Origin: Mermis nigrescens | Taxonomy: Eukaryota > Nematoda > Enoplea > Mermithida > Mermithidae | Reading direction: 5' to 3' | DNA: 64,000 nt | Assembly (NCBI GenBank): GCA_036768485.1 | Contig: JAVLUZ010000824.1 | Coordinates: 1-64,000 of the forward strand | Part shown: in pieces, positions 11,209 to 24,979 of the stretch | Layout of the letters: every line of letters starts with the position of its first letter | How positions within the stretch are numbered: position 1 is the stretch's first letter | Notes under the pieces: model-generated | Databases searched by the model: none | Seen by the model: only the letters and a program-made list of their open reading frames with translations | Told to the model about the DNA's origin: nothing | Program-made: the position numbers and the translations under genes

Positions 11209-12700
11209 GAAAAAATTCGGAACACGGGCCGAATTTTTTAATTGGAATGAAAATTATTGAAATATAAGAAAAATTGTTGGGGATCCAACAAATAAAAAAT
11301 TTGAGTAATTTTATTGAAATTTTTAGGTTGGGCCCCCTGTGGATGGTAAGAAAAATTTTGAGTTGAAAAGTATGGCGGCTGAATCCATGACCGAGCCTCT
11401 ATCGAGTAGTGCAGAGACCTGAAAAATAAATTTGAATAAAAGAGAAATTTAAGTAGATTTTGATAAAATTAAGATCAAATAAGGCCACCCTTGCTCTGAG
11501 CAAGTTCAGGAATCAACGAGTTTAAAATGACAAGATTACGTAAAATTTAAAGACGAAAATTAAAGACGAGATTTAAAAGCACAAGGAATAACAAAATGCG
11601 AACTAGTAGTTTTTATAAGAAGAACATTTTACGACAAAACGCGAATAAAACGAGCGTTGATCCAACAAACGGTATGCTGCTGGCCATCGGCACAAACGCA
11701 GAGTCCAAATATAGAGAGAGCCAAACGTGGCTAGTTGTGGCTTTAAAATCGAGCTTTGTTGGTGAAAAGAAACGCGACGAACGAATCGAATGGCGCTGCT
11801 AAGAATTGCTAGAATTTGTATCGCGACGCGACGATGGGCGATCGCTGCTGAATAAATCGATGCGCAGTTACGTTTGCGCAGTTGGCGATGTTGATCAAAC
11901 GAGATAGAATGAGACGACGGCTGCTCGAAACGGTAGTAAATTTGTGGTTGGCTAGCAAGAGTAGCCGGATGACGGAAATCGTCCTGGATAGAACGCAGCG
12001 GCGAAGAAAGTGGTCGAATTTTCCAAAACTTTCGATAGAACATGGTGGTGAGCACGATTGATGTTGGACGCGGCTTGAACGACTGCTGGACCACGGCAAT
12101 GTTGCCGGCACTTGAGGTAGATTCTATCTGAAACGACAAAAAGTAAAGGGGGGTCCGGCCTGCAAATTTGATGGTTTCGATAACAACGCCAGCTGACAAT
12201 ATATCCTCGTTTGCCTCTCGCGGCGTTCGTATTTGTTCCAATCTCGTCGGCTAGCCCTAAAAAAAAGAATAACTTTATGAAAGGATCAAAAGGACCGTCT
12301 GATACTCATGTTGGCGCAATTATGACGCGCAGTGGTGTGGGCAACCGGCGAAAACCTTCGAAAACATCGCTCAATGATGGCGGCAATTGTGGCGGCATTA
12401 ATTATGGCACCTAACGCTGTTGCGGCCGCTTGACTGCAGCCAAATGTGACGTCGTTCCCGGCTTTTGCCTTTGAGGATGCCTGAAATGAGAAAAAATAGT
12501 TTCCGGATTTAGAATGTGACTGCCTTTCAGACTACGACATTTGCCGTTTAGTCAACGCATAGGCTTCACGTATCTGATGAACTGCAAGATGCAGCTAACA
12601 TCATGTGACGAATTTGCTTATAAATTTGCAAAAACGTTGCTTGCAAACGCGTTGTGTACTGCATAGTCCATATCAAAGAAAAGAAAATAAAAAATAAAAA
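11209..12700. other. 3' non-pol region of element A
   Basis: Contains a long open minus-strand frame at 12241-11603 (212 codons) with no recognisable domain and composition unlike the neighbouring ORF3. I cannot say whether it is expressed. The rest (11209-11600) is AT-rich without a clear gene. Confidence 0.35.
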
Positions 12701-12739
12701 ATAAAGCAAGTGGCTTCAGCTTTTGATTTCCGGCATTGA

Positions 12740-13260
12740 TGCAATTTTCGACCATGAAAAAGCGGCTCATCACCAGCGTATCTAAAATATTAGCCCTGAA
12801 AACAGAACGTGAGGAAGGACTCCCACCACAATTTTGTAAAATAAGCCACTACATCTGCGCAATGTGGGCCGTAGATGTGAAAATAGGCGATTTTATCATT
12901 GCTGGGGTTGTGGCAAGCTAGAAAGACGTCCCTCAAAGATGTCTCAAGCAATTCCGCCAACCCAAACGGGGCTGTGGAAACCTAGCTAAATTCCAGACAA
13001 AGACATGGCCACAAACATCGACAACCTGGATATATCAAATGAAAGGACCATTGGCCTGCATGTAGGTAGGATCCAGCTGCTGCCAATATCGCTCCCAAAC
13101 GCGGTAGGGCATAAACGAACGGTCGTTAACATGCTCGGAATCGAAGCTAAAGAAATACTGGCTGCTAAAACGATTCAACAACATGAAAAGTGTACGTATC
13201 ACGTTGTATGATTGTTCGTGTCTCATGATGTGAAGGCTCATGTAGATTTGGAGTTACGTG
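12740..13260 (-). pseudogene. ORF3 of element A: degraded 3'-5' exonuclease-like gene
   Basis: Downstream of pol, three minus-strand segments in shifted frames match ORF3 of element B. The first (13241-13035) includes FSFDSEHVNDR, resembling exonuclease motif I (D-x-E). Next, near 13008-12950, is GHVFVWNLARFPQP, matching GHVFCWDLANFPQP of B. The third, near 12900-12840, has KIAYFHIYGP against RLAYFHVYGP. Frameshifts separate the pieces and the C-terminal part is not recognisable. Note that A keeps the motif-I glutamate where B has lysine. Assignment to the DEDD exonuclease fold is inference from spaced motifs. Confidence 0.5.
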
Positions 13261-13341
13261 TTTGTCGTTTTCGAAATAAAGCATCTGAAAAGGTACCACA
13301 CTATCAGCGGTGCTGCTTTACAGCAGGCGTAGCTTCAAGCG

Positions 13342-16300
13342 CTACGATGAAGTGGGCGGCGTCGTTGTTGCTCCCGAGGCTGAACGTTGGACGATCTCGG
13401 TCCACAATGTCCTCTTCTGTTGGGGCACGCTGCTCAGCCATGGCTCCGCAAAAGGTGTAACATTAGTTAAGGGCACGGCATGTGCCGATTTAGCAACAGT
13501 TAACAAACGAACAGGCACACACTCTCTTAAATTCCTTTCCCGGCCATCTAATTCCTCAAAACTTATAACTACCGCCGGACACAGTGGTCGGCGCGGTAAC
13601 TTAACTAAAACAAAATCACCTGGTACATATGCGTACTTTTTGGCAATGAGATCGGAATAGGGCAACTTAGGGGCGGGTGAAAGGCGATTACGATGCACTA
13701 AATGTTCGATTAAAGGGTTATGCAAATAGATGATGCGAGCCGTTTCAGGTGTTGGCAAAGATTTGATGCGATACGGACCTAATTGTTTAGGTGAAAGTTT
13801 TTCAATTCTGGGCTGAATTACTGCTTTATTGTTGAGATATACAATATCGTCAATTGCAAATCTACTTTCGCGCGTTGTTTTGTCATACTGCTTTTTCTGA
13901 TGGTTAGGTGCTTTAGCAAGATTTTTGCTAGCGATATTGTGTAAGTTAAGAAGCGTAAGTTTCAGATCAGCAAGATATTTTTCAGCGATGTTAGGCAAAT
14001 TAGGATTCAACGCAAGATCGCTTAAAAGCTGTATATTGAGTGGAAAAGAAGGTTCACGACCGTACAGCATCTCAAATGGCGAAATATTCGTAGATGACTG
14101 CGGCGTTGCGGCGATATGCAAATAAGGCAAAAGGCAAAAATTGTTCCCGGTCATACTGATTTCTCGCGCTTAGTTTGGAAAGTCCATCGATGAGTGTTCG
14201 ATTATATCGTTCAACTAACCCATCACACTGCGGATGATACGGTGTTGTGAAGACTTTTTGGACATTTAATAATTTGCAAACTTCAGAAATTAGCGCTGAT
14301 GTGAAATTTGAGCCTTGATCAGTTAAAAATCGTTTTGGAACGCCGTGTCTAGGAATTACTTCGCGCAATAATAGATTTGCGATGGTGACTGCTTTTATAT
14401 CAGACACTGCAAACGCTTCAACATACTTAGTAAAATAGTCCATGAAAACAACAATTTGATCATTCCCGGATGTCGAACGAGGCATATGGAGACAATCACA
14501 CGCGATTAACTCAAAAGGTGCTGAAACTTCAATGGGCTGCAGAGGTATGGCGGTGGGATTATTCACTACCTTACGCTGCAAACACACCTCACAATTCTTA
14601 CACCATGCAAGCACATCATTCTCCATTCTAGGCCACCAGTAACGAAGCTGAATGGCGGGTAAGATTTTTCAGCGCGGAGAAATGGGCTCCAAAGATGGAA
14701 TCGTGAAATTCGGTTAAGATGAAACTACGAAGCAATTTGGGAATGACAAGCTGATGAATGGTGTTAGCTGCGCGCTTAGGCTGAAATCTGCGATGAGAGA
14801 ATTTTATTTAGCAAGAAAAATTCGTCGCGATATTTACATGTTGTTAAGTCGTTGAGCGATTCACGAATTTTGTTTAACTCTTCATCTTGACGTTGTTCAG
14901 CAAGGAGTTTAGCAGGCGACAGAATTTCTGCTTTTTCAGCTTCAGATAAAGTGATGCGTTCATAAAAGACTGGCGGATGATCTTTTTGCGCAGCTTGCTG
15001 TTTTGGCGCGATGGTTTGTTGTCTTATATCAGGTGGTTCGTTGTCGTCGTCAGACTCAGACACTTCAGATTCGAGGTTAGCGACGTTAGCAACGGGTTTA
15101 CGTTCGAGTTTATAGCGTTGTTCGTCGCGATCGTACTTAGGATGACGCGATAATAAGTCCGCAGCGCAGTTATATGCGCCTGGTACATAAACAACCTCAT
15201 ACTCGTATTCCTGCAATTTTAAACCCCAGCGTCTTAAACGACTGGAAGGATCTTTTACATTTACGAGCCAAGTAAGCGCCTGATGATCTGTTTCCACGAT
15301 GAATTTTTTACCATAAAGATAATGCCTATAATGCTTAATTGCCCAGACAACCGCTAAAGCCTCCTTCTCAGAAGTGGCATAGTTACATTCGGCCGAGTTT
15401 AAAACACGGCTAGCATAACCAAGAATGAAACGATTTTTAGATGGAAGATGTTTCTGCGTAAGAATGGCACCTAGCGCGTAATTGCTTGCGTCGGTTGTCA
15501 GTATGAATTGATGGTCATTATCGAACTTAGGCAACTGCAAAATCGGTGGTGAAGTGAAGGCATCTTTTAACGTTTGAAAAGCTTTTTGATGTTCTTCAGT
15601 CCAAAGAAATTCCGTGTCTTTTCTTAATAAACGAAAAAGAGGTTTTGCGATTTTCGCGAGATCTTTTACAAATTTTTTGAACCATTGTACGAGACCAAGA
15701 AATTTCTGTAAAGCTTTCACCGTTTTTGGAACTGGAAAATTGATCAAATCTGCAATTTTAGTTAAGTCAGGAGCAATACCTAGCGAACTTATGCGATGGC
15801 CCAAAAATTGGACTTCTGCATGAGCTAGATGACATTTTTCTGGTTTAACCCTTAAGTTTGCGTTTTGTAGCGCGCAAAAGACATCTTCTAGATCTTTAAG
15901 ATGCTCTGAAAACGTGCGCGAAAACACAATTATATCGTCGATATATACGAGACAGGTTTTCCAATTTAAACCAGCGAGAACAAGCTCCATAAGGCGCTGA
16001 AAATCCGCAGGGGCGTTTTTTAAACCAAAAGGTAACACTTCGAATTCGTAGTGACCTACAGGACAAATAAAAGCGGTTTTTTCACGCGATTTTTCGTCAA
16101 GGGGGATCTGCCAATACCCAGATTTTAAGTCTAGCGTACTAAAGTAAGCTGCAGACCCTAGGGCATCAAAATAATCATCAATTTGAGGTAGGGGATAAAT
16201 TTGAGTTTTTGTCACATCATTTAGTCGGCGATAATCCACAACTGGGCGGAGGGAACCATCTTTTTTCCCAATTAAAAACAAAGGACTGGCCCAGGGGCTT

Positions 16301-17992
16301 GTTGTTGGCCTGATGACTTTTTCCGCAATCATTTCATTAATTATTCTTTGCATGGCTTGTCGGCGCAGCGTGTTCGACACGATAAGTTTTACCTACAACA
16401 GGAGGACTATCCCCTGTGTCAATATGATGCTTAACAAGCGGAGTGCGACCGAGTGGTTCGCCTTTTAAAGCGAATATCGAATTATATTTATGACAAAGAT
16501 CACGAATTTGCTGTTGTTCCTTAGAATTAGCGATGCAACCCTGTAAAGCCTTATTTATCGAAGGAAAAAGTTCGGGCGAGCGATCGTCTGAAACAGAAAC
16601 ATGAGATACGACCTCAACATCAGACGTTAGCGATCCAATTAGCTCTCCAGTGTCGACTTGAACGGGCGATTTCGAGATGTTACATAACCGCAAAGGAAAA
16701 ACTGAAACTGAGGTGTCGACGATAGCAGGGGCGACAAAAAGTGAACTTTTGCGCATAAAATCTGGATCGGGCTCGAAAAGTGCAATATCAGCATCGTAGG
16801 AACCATGACTTATATAAGCAGGTGTTATTAATTCATGGCGTGGCAAAATCGTGATGGGCTCTGAAATTGAAACATGCACGCAGATAGGACATGCGATTTT
16901 AGCGTTTGGATTGGTACGAAACTGCAATTTTTCGCTCGGTGATAAGAGATTTAATTTTATACCATTTATGAACGCGCAATCTTCGATGGGATTTACCCAG
17001 AGTAATGCGGAACGGCAAAAATCAAAACCGAGAAGCATGTCTTCTGGCAATTTATCGATAATAGACACTAACGTGGGTATAGAATGATCTGCGATAGTTA
17101 TAGTCATATTAAAATTAAAGCGAACAACTACTGTTGTGTCACCTACACCGTGCACGACTTTAGACGTTTGTTTCGGAGGTAACCTGAAACCAAGTCTTAA
17201 AAACGCTGCAGTAGTCATCATTGTGACTTGCGAGCCAGTGTCAATTAGTGCCGGGATTTTTACACCATGAATTTCAGCCAAAATGGTGGGTAGATTTGTA
17301 CCTGCATGACTAACTATCGGAATTTCAGAATCCTGATTTAAGGTGGGGGATGACGCCATTTTTTCATAAACTGCTAATCTTCGCTGCAGTCTATCATATT
17401 CTTCCAAAAATGCTTGGGATGCAAAATTTTCTTCCCGCTTAATTTCTTCAGATTGATGAGAAGTAACCATGTTTGCATTTTTCTTAGGCGAGTAGGGCAG
17501 TTGAGGCGGGGGATAATTTACGGCGGGCTGGTAATCCGCTACATATGTGACGTTAGGGGGATAATTTTGCGGCGCAGAACGATAATTGGAATTATAATAT
17601 GTATTACACTGTTCTGGCGGATGAGTCACATAAGGATTATTTTGGCGATAGTCATAAGATTGCATGCGATTGTCATAAGGCTGATTCTGATAGTTTTGGT
17701 GATAATTTGGCGCGTAGTTGTTATAACTTCGCCTAAAAATTGGACGCGAGCGTCTAGTATCAAAACGTGCGTCAGAACTATGCGACATAGGTTGGCGACT
17801 TTGGCTTTGATCGCGATACCTAGGCTTAGAACGATTTCTATTATTCCAAGAACGCGACTGACTACGCGGACGTGCGGCGGGCTCAAATTTTGCTTGCTGT
17901 GCGTTTTCGTCAACTTTGGGCTGTCTTATCTTTTTAAAACACTGTTCTTCAACATGACCCGTGCGCTTACAAAAATCACAAAATTTATGCAC
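13342..17992 (-). pseudogene. pol: gag C-terminus/pol of gypsy-type element A (frameshifted)
   Basis: In order on the minus strand: zinc knuckle CDFCKRTGHVEEQC at the start, an Arg/Tyr/Asn-rich linker, aspartic protease with ALIDTGSQVTMM, then reverse transcriptase. RT continues at 16380-14776 with LVYIDDIIVFSR, and RNase H shows TTDASNYALGAI and IVETDHQALTWL. Integrase (14626-14072) has the D, D and E of the DDE triad within IACDCLHMP, LTDQGSNFTS and DGLVERYNRTL. The tail (14154-13342) carries a GPY/F-like LGPYRI segment. Frame breaks lie near 16350, 14770-14630 and 14150-14070, so it is probably not translated whole. Order PR-RT-RH-IN is that of Ty3/gypsy elements. Confidence 0.9.
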
Positions 17993-18037
17993 TGTAGATT
18001 GCTCATTTTTGGGGCGTTTTGATCGAGAAAACGTACA

Positions 18038-19994
18038 CTAACATTTACACAAACAATCAGGATCGGCATTATTAGAAAAGCGAACAGATTCCTTAGGAAT
18101 CGCACCAGTAGTAGGATTGGTGATGGTTGAGACATAAGGCATTGGCGCTTTTTTCGTTACAAGTTGGTGAGCTGCATACTCTGCGCATTTAGCATTATGC
18201 AAAAATTCATGTAACTCAGCTTCAGGCGCGCGTTGATAGGCTGCAGTTGAAATTTCAGGTAACATACCGCGCTTTAATTGATGGCAAAGCATTTCGTTAA
18301 ATTGCTCAGAGTCAGTTTCAATATGAGGTCTAGCGCGCCTTAATTGTTTGTGAAGCGCGAGATAGTAAGCTTGAACAGACTCATTGGGCTGTTGCTTACG
18401 GTCAAGAAAGTGGTCATATAACGTATCATGATCGAGAGGACAAAATTCTGCGATCATAGCGTACTTAGTCTTAGTATAAGAATTACGCACTTCTTGAGGT
18501 AACGCTTCATACAAATTTAATGCATAGTCGTCGAAAAATGATGAAACAAATTCAGCTCTATCTTTTTTATCAATTTTGTATATTTTTGCCAATCTTTCAA
18601 ATTCACTGAAAAATTTTTGAATATCAGTTTTTTCACCCTGAAAAGATTTCCTAGCAGCTACTGCTATATGCATTTGCTGTATGAAGGGACCGCGATTAAT
18701 AGCTTCAGCAACAGATGATTTATCGTGCGAAGAAGATGAAGAATCTGAATTATGACGCGAGCGACGAGAATCGCGATGCGAACTTCCACTGCGGCGCGAG
18801 CGATGCGAATCTTCCTGCTGCGAAGAGCTAGAGTCCTCATCTGAAAATCTGACATGGCGCTGGCTCGCTGGTGGCGCGACTATATAGTCCCTGATCGGCA
18901 TGGAGTTGTTGTTAGGATTTGCTAAATTATCATGCGCTGAAAAATTATCACTCCTGAAATGCGACGCGTGCTGCATAGGCGCGCTTTCCGCGTTAGGAGG
19001 AAAATAATGCAAAGGCGGCGGATTTAAGAAGGATGTTGCATATTATTTACAGCATTAGGCACAAATTCAGGCGCTAGCTGATTTAAAGGCCGCTGCAAAA
19101 ATTCTGAAAAAGTAGGCGCGTTTTCAACACTTTCCTGATTAAATGCGTGCTGCATAGAATGCGCAGAATTAGATAAATCATTCGCAGAAAGAGGGTTTTG
19201 CACATGCTGCTCACGCATACGCGACGATCTAAAATCAACAGGCATACAATCACTCATGGGTAAAATAGACACAGATGTCCTTTCGGACGCGAGTATAACC
19301 TTAGGCTTAGGATTAATTAATAGGAGGCCGAATGACAGGTGATGAATTATCAAACTCGGTTTCGTTATTTACCGTCTGTTCGACACGCCGTTTCGGTAAC
19401 TCGATAGGCACATCATTAATCACGTTTTTGTCGTTATGTACTCACAAAGACTGATTAGCCTCAGGGCGAGCAGAAAACGTAGCCGTAAGCCTTAGGTTAT
19501 TAATTTTGTCACGAATTTGGCGCATTTCTTGCGCATGCTGAAATTCAATTTTTCCTGTTGGGCATTCATTTTTTGAAAATTCTCGAGAATAGCCAAAAGT
19601 ATTCGATCAGAATTTGTCGAATTCGGACGAGTTTTGTCCTCATTTTGCTTTTCAGAAGCGTTACTTTCCATATCAAAAGTTTGAACGGGTAAAACGGCTT
19701 CGTTTTCCAGCTGATTATCATTATTCGCGCGTAAGTTATGATCATTATTAACGATCGTTGCGTCAGAATTTACTTCAATTTGTGTATCAGCAGAATTACC
19801 GGTTCCGGAATGCACGCTGCCGGTAGTAGACTCGTTATCAGAAGGGATAACAGAGGTATTATTTGCCGAGGGGGTAAAACAGTGTTATCAGTCGCCGAAG
19901 AACTGGTTTGATCAGGCTGTAATTGACGCGCAGGATGGGCTAGAGGCGGCACCTTTTTAGCTGGAGGGGTACGTAGAATTTTCTTACCACCCAT
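18038..19994 (-). pseudogene. gag: Gag of element A, broken by frameshifts
   Basis: The probable start is ATG at 19994, giving MGGKKILRTPPAK, which matches MAGKKVLRTPPAK of element B. The reading frame is then split at about 19870, 19490, 19355 and 19015. The last piece (19012-18038, 324 codons) contains an Arg/Ser-rich region and the helical Gag core (FLDRKQQPNESVQAYYLALHKQLRRA). A zinc knuckle follows in the next frame. The break pattern differs from that of B, so the damage is independent. Confidence 0.75.
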
Positions 19995-20261
19995 TATGAA
20001 AAATGGAACGTTTGAAATATGAACGTTAGGTAAAAGAAAATTTTTTTCTCCAAAAAATCCACTATCTGAAAATCTGAAAAAAATTTTTCCGAATTGGACC
20101 CCTCTAGGTATGGGTTTTTCCAAAAACGTACCTCTAATATGCCAAAATAGCAACGAGTACGAAAGAGAGGCACAAAAGAATTTAGGAGCGTGGCGAAAGG
20201 CGAAAATATTTCGCTTAGTCGAATAGGTATATAGAAAAAAAAATACCAGCGACTTTACCAC

Positions 20262-20455
20262 AAATACAGAATTTCTTTGCCGCGAACGCTTAACTTATCT
20301 GCGCACTGCCGCGACGCGGACGATACGATAAAAATATACGAGCAAAACAATACACATTTTTAGAATGCCGAAATAAATATTTTTGGGTAAAGAAAATATT
20401 ATGTATTAATTTAAATGATGACAGACACCGGATCGGTTGTCGCGAGCAACCTTAA
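20262..20455. other. 5' leader of element A
   Basis: Non-coding stretch between PBS and gag start; no open frame of interest seen. Confidence 0.5.
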
Positions 20456-20469
20456 GGGGGCAAACTCCA
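20456..20469 (-). promoter_or_regulatory. Primer-binding site of element A
   Basis: On the element strand, TGGAGTTTGCCCCC starts one base after the LTR end (GTTACA). TGG is complementary to the CCA end of a tRNA, and the rest would pair with an acceptor stem ending GGGGGCAAACTCCA. The specific tRNA is not identified. Confidence 0.7.
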
Positions 20470-20470
20470 G

Positions 20471-21705
20471 TGTAACTTCTGGGGCTTTGCCCGCTTTCAA
20501 GTTGTTGGAGTATCTTAGCGCGCGCAAATGAGTTGGCTGATTAAGTACTTGAAGTATGTACGGATAGCTAAACTGACAGCACGCCGTCAGGACAGATACC
20601 CAACACACAACAACTACGAAAGCAACAAACCCCAATGAAGTACCTTCGGGGCTTACCTAAGTACCTATGCTACAACTAGCGCTGGTCAAGAAGCTGCGGT
20701 AAAAACCTGCACTCTTCCAAAATGACCCTGAATACCTACTACCTAAAATCTCCACGGACGTAATTGGTCCGGTACCTATGGAGATTATGGGTTGGAGATG
20801 CCGACCGCAGATCTTAACCAGGAGTAATTAGATAACCCCGGAATTTGCCCTAGGTCCTTGGACCTCTTTAGACCAAAAGAAATATTTTTCGCGAAAAGAA
20901 TTGAAAAGGTTTCGCACTAGATTACCTATGGCGAAACAACTTACAAATTTCGGTTCCAATAGCACTCTGTACTTAAATCACAACAACAAAGAGCTCTATT
21001 CCGGGCTGTCATCCACTATAAAAATTATGTAATAATTTTTATAGATTTTTGGTTTGAAAGAGGAATTGTAAATTTTGAACGAAATGATAAATAAAAGGTT
21101 TTACCCAATAGAATCCGGCAATTATTTAAGTCGAGGCCGGCCAATTCCCAATCCTTAACTGCCTGCGGTATAATGCACCTCTAGACAGCTAATTTTCTAG
21201 CTTTTACCAAATCAAACCAATATGTACAGTCTTAGGCGCTGATAAAGTCGAAGAAGACACGCCAGTAATTATAAAGGCAACTCTGCCACAACCGCACTAA
21301 TCATCCTCCGGGGGGATTGGCCCACAGTAATATATGAAGAGAAATAGAAAGAAATGTTATTTATAAGAAATTGGCGCTACTTGCGCATGGATTTTTCCGG
21401 TCTCTGCACAGGCTCAATGTGAATAGCGGTCATGTCGCCTATGTTTTAATTGTAAAGAAATGATAGGGGACTTGTAGGGTGTTCCACAGTAAAAAGGTCG
21501 CATCATAGTATCTCTCGCAACACCTAGCGACAAGAGTCCAACCAATTGACACTGCGTGGTCGGAATGCCTCCGCATGTCATATCATCGATCTGAAAACAT
21601 GGCTGGATCGCCAAAGTGGAACCAATTGACCGGATGGTCGGAATTGGCGCACTAATGTGCGCAAAGGCCGTACAAGTAACGGCACGTGTAGATACACTAT
21701 CTACA
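20471..21705 (-). mobile_element. 5' LTR of gypsy-type element A
   Basis: Direct repeat of 9990-11192 with the same TG...CA termini. It is followed by CTTA (21706-21709), duplicating the bases before the left LTR, which gives a 4-bp target site duplication. Confidence 0.93.
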
Positions 21706-21898
21706 CTTATTTTCCAATCAGTGCCTTGTTCAGAAAGGTTTTGGTTCCTAATTCGTGTAGCACAATAGACTATGAAAACAACAACATCGAGCTCTAACCT
21801 GATCAATCATCTCTCAAGATTAGATAATATTTTTTGATTAATTTTAGGTTTGAGAAATAAATTAAGATTTCCAAATAAAAATAGCAATCATACGGAAA
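21706..21898 (-). mobile_element. 3' LTR of element B, inner part
   Basis: Matches 34785-34977 (TTATTTTCCAATCAGTGCC to CATACGGAAAT). With 9684-9989 it makes a 0.5-kb LTR interrupted by element A. Just inside it the element strand reads GAGTGGACGGATAGG, an acceptable polypurine tract. Confidence 0.88.
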
Positions 21899-23243
21899 TT
21901 ACCTATCCGTCCACTCGGATGAGTTGCAATCCTCGACATAGGAGTGGCCGACCCTAACCCTTGGTATATCCGAAAACCCATGGGTAGGCTTTTCTCTGTT
22001 TTAATTCGACAAAGAATTCATGGCCTGGTTGCCGGACAACAACAATAAAGCAAAAAGCAAACAAAAACGTACGGACTATACGATCGTACGACGGCCAACT
22101 TCGACTGCCAACAACACTAACTACATTGGCCTCAAGAGACCATTACAGTAAATTAAACAAAGATCAAATTAACATAATACTGATGCACTTTTAACTCAGA
22201 TCGAATGTTCTTGATTAACGTAAGCGGTATGCATGAAACAATTACTATTATCATACACTTAACTCTATGCTACCGGACAAGTATCTAAATGTTTTTTATT
22301 ATTGAAAATTGGGGAAATAATGGGAAGACCGAAAGCATAGCCCACAGTGCACTATCGTAGATAGCTACTAGTATTGGCTATGTTATGGCTATCGCAAACT
22401 GCTAAGGCAAGTTCGCCTATACGTGTAACTCTCGCAGCTACACTCCCCACGTATAGAAAAAAAATTTGGAACGAAGTGGAGAATTTTTTTCGAGGGTAAA
22501 CCAACGCCACTAGCGTCTACAACGCTTCTATAACTCGGCACTCTGGCGTTCGCAACGCCTCTACTCTGGCATCCGCAACGCCTCATCCTGAGCGAACGTG
22601 AAAAACGAAAATAAAAGAACAAAAAAAAAAACAGCAAATAACGATAACGAATAACGGTCAACGCATGACCTCGTTCGCACTCAGGACACTCTCGAGCAAC
22701 ACTCTCAATGGCACTAGGTATAAATATATTGTTGCCCAAGTAATGATGAACTCCGGTCTTGGACAACATTGCATAATATTCGATCATGCTGTCCAATTAG
22801 CCTCCTTCAGTCCACGGAATGAGAAAAATCTTAAGTTGAAAAAGTTTTAAGATTGGGAATAAATTAACCCCTTGTCCGTTAAAGAGTTAAGGTACCATAA
22901 TAGTAACACCGCTAATTGAGCAAAAGAAAAATTAAGACACGGAATGATTAGGCAAAATTATGCTGAGCAAAATTAAAGTCACTGACGAATTAAAAACAAG
23001 AGGTAACGATAAAAACGAAAAATGGCAAATTATGCTAGATAACAGGGAAAAACGAGCACCGTCAAAGAAAAATTTACAGCAAGAGAAAAAATGACAAGAG
23101 AAAAAATTACACAGAAAAGAAACAATACGTGAAGTCCTGGGATCCACATCAGGACAAAAAACAAAAAAATGACGAAAAAGCTGCTGGTCAAATTCGACGC
23201 CGATTGCAGAGTTCCAAAAAGTTATGTACGTCGAACTTGTAAA
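21899..23243. other. 3' non-coding region of element B
   Basis: No ORF with recognisable similarity. It contains purine- and pyrimidine-rich stretches, including an A-run at 22620-22632. Confidence 0.4.
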
Positions 23244-24353
23244 TTAATATCGATCCTGATAATTGGCCTTCGAGCCATGCGATTTTCCGCGATGTCGTTG
23301 ACGTTGAAAATAATCGCAATCCGATTCGGGTTCGCGACGCGTATTCGATCGTTCGCGATACTGGTATGGCGATTGCCTACGCCCCGTACATATGTTGGCG
23401 TAAGCGTCAATGTGGATTGACTGGGCGATCGTTGTCCTCAAAATTGTCGTCGTCCTCGTAATCGTCCGCGTAACAATATGGTATAGATTGCACCGGCGTA
23501 AATAATTGCTCCGGCATAAAACCATAAGTTTGTTCACGTGAAGATTCGAGTGGATGCTGTTCACCTCGGAATGCTCACGCGATTCCGTAAATGGTTGCTG
23601 CCGCGGTTGGGTCTGCGGTCGTGTGTGTTGCTGTATATGCGGTTTTACTTGTGTTTGCTGTTGTACTTGTGATTGTGAGCAATGATGCGTTTGAGCATAG
23701 CGTTGCCGGGATGATTGCGGTTCTTGCCGCCTAGATCCCTTTTGGCCTAAACGCGCTCTTAATTTAGCTGCAACTTCAGCTTGAACAAGTCTTCTGACTC
23801 GTTGCTTTTCCAAATTTTTTAACCGACGCAAAGTGTGCTCGGATTTAGTGTCATAAAATCGATTCAATTTAGCCTTGTGTTCATCTTCTGACATATGACG
23901 AACCTCAAAAGATTCAGCGAGAGAACCAATGGCGCGTAATTTTGTTGCACGCCTTGGCATTTCTGTCGCCAAATTTTCAAGATCGCGTTGCTCGATCGTC
24001 ATGCGTGCTCTACGCAATCCAATCTGTGCCTCCAGAGAGATTGACTTCGGGCATAACAAGACTCGCTGAGGATCCGCTCGGGTCCTGCGAGGATGCCTGC
24101 CGTCTCTCTTTTCAATTTTCTCTAATTCACCTTGAATTCGATGTTTGAGGTAAAACACAGATTTTTGTTGACCTCGGAAACGGTCAAACTGAACCGGCAC
24201 TTCAAGTGGCGGGTCGGTTACTAACCGAATTTGCCGAATCATGTTATGCAAAACATGTGAACTTTCGATTTGTGCCGTTAACTCCAGGAATTCCGGGAAA
24301 GCCTCACTTGGCGAAGGTGTACACGATTCACCAAGGAAAGCTACGCGCAACAT
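23244..24353 (-). pseudogene. ORF3 of element B, C-terminal Arg/Gln-rich part
   Basis: A 369-codon frame reading from a globular segment (RIQGELEKIEKRDGRHPRR) into a basic helical region (LRRLKNLEKQRVRRLVQAEVA), then a Gln/Thr/His-rich tail. It is in a different frame from the preceding segment (24964-24428), so a frameshift lies at about 24430-24355. It was probably the C-terminus of the same protein. The basic composition suggests nucleic-acid binding, which is inference only. No known domain is recognised. Confidence 0.45.
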
Positions 24354-24427
24354 ACGGCCGTAGCTGCTCCACCATGCGCCAGCCTATCGCCGCATTGCCA
24401 TAGGCATACACAAAGTAGTGGAACTTC

Positions 24428-24964
24428 CTATCCAAAAATTCCAAAAGCACTGGAGCGCACCATGGCGTCTATTGTAGAGAAGATCATCATGTGTCGATAC
24501 TTCGAATCGTATAACAATTGAAATTCTCGAAAAGTATCGAAAATATCGACCATCTGGCACGTCGATATTAGGATCGGCGCTAGATGATCAGGCGCTGGAG
24601 ACATCCTGTGCGGATAGAACTCTGGAAGAACCTGATGTGCAACGCCATCAATCACCTCACTCGGTGCATCGAGGTGTGGGTGAACTACCAAATACTGTAG
24701 CGGAACTTCGTACAACATCATTCCGGTTGTAATAAAGAACCGTATGCGCACAAAATATTGGTCTGGGTAAAACAATCGGTTAAAAACGCTCATTTCACTA
24801 ATAAATCGAGGTGCGGGCGGATGATCAATATCAGTCAAAGGCTGTGCAATTGTAGACCAAACTAAAGGACGTGAGGGTGTGTCAGTCGTAGCCGCATAAT
24901 GCAGATGCGCTGCGTACACCCGATCAAAATGCACTTGGGCACTTTCGACCAACTGGTCATACAA
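24428..24964 (-). pseudogene. ORF3 of element B, middle part after an in-frame stop
   Basis: A 178-codon segment that continues the 26347-24980 frame after a single TAA at 24982-24980, with no phase change. Composition is that of a folded protein, with aromatic and hydrophobic blocks such as FNRLFYPDQYFVRIRFF and MLYEVPLQYLVVHP. Family not recognised. The stop may be a recent mutation or a readthrough signal. Confidence 0.5.
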
Positions 24965-24979
24965 ACGCGTTCCAGCGAC

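Noticed and set aside
17414..18022. 202-codon plus-strand Ile/Arg-rich frame
   Set aside because: Antisense shadow of the Tyr/Asn/Arg-rich Gag/pol linker of element A.
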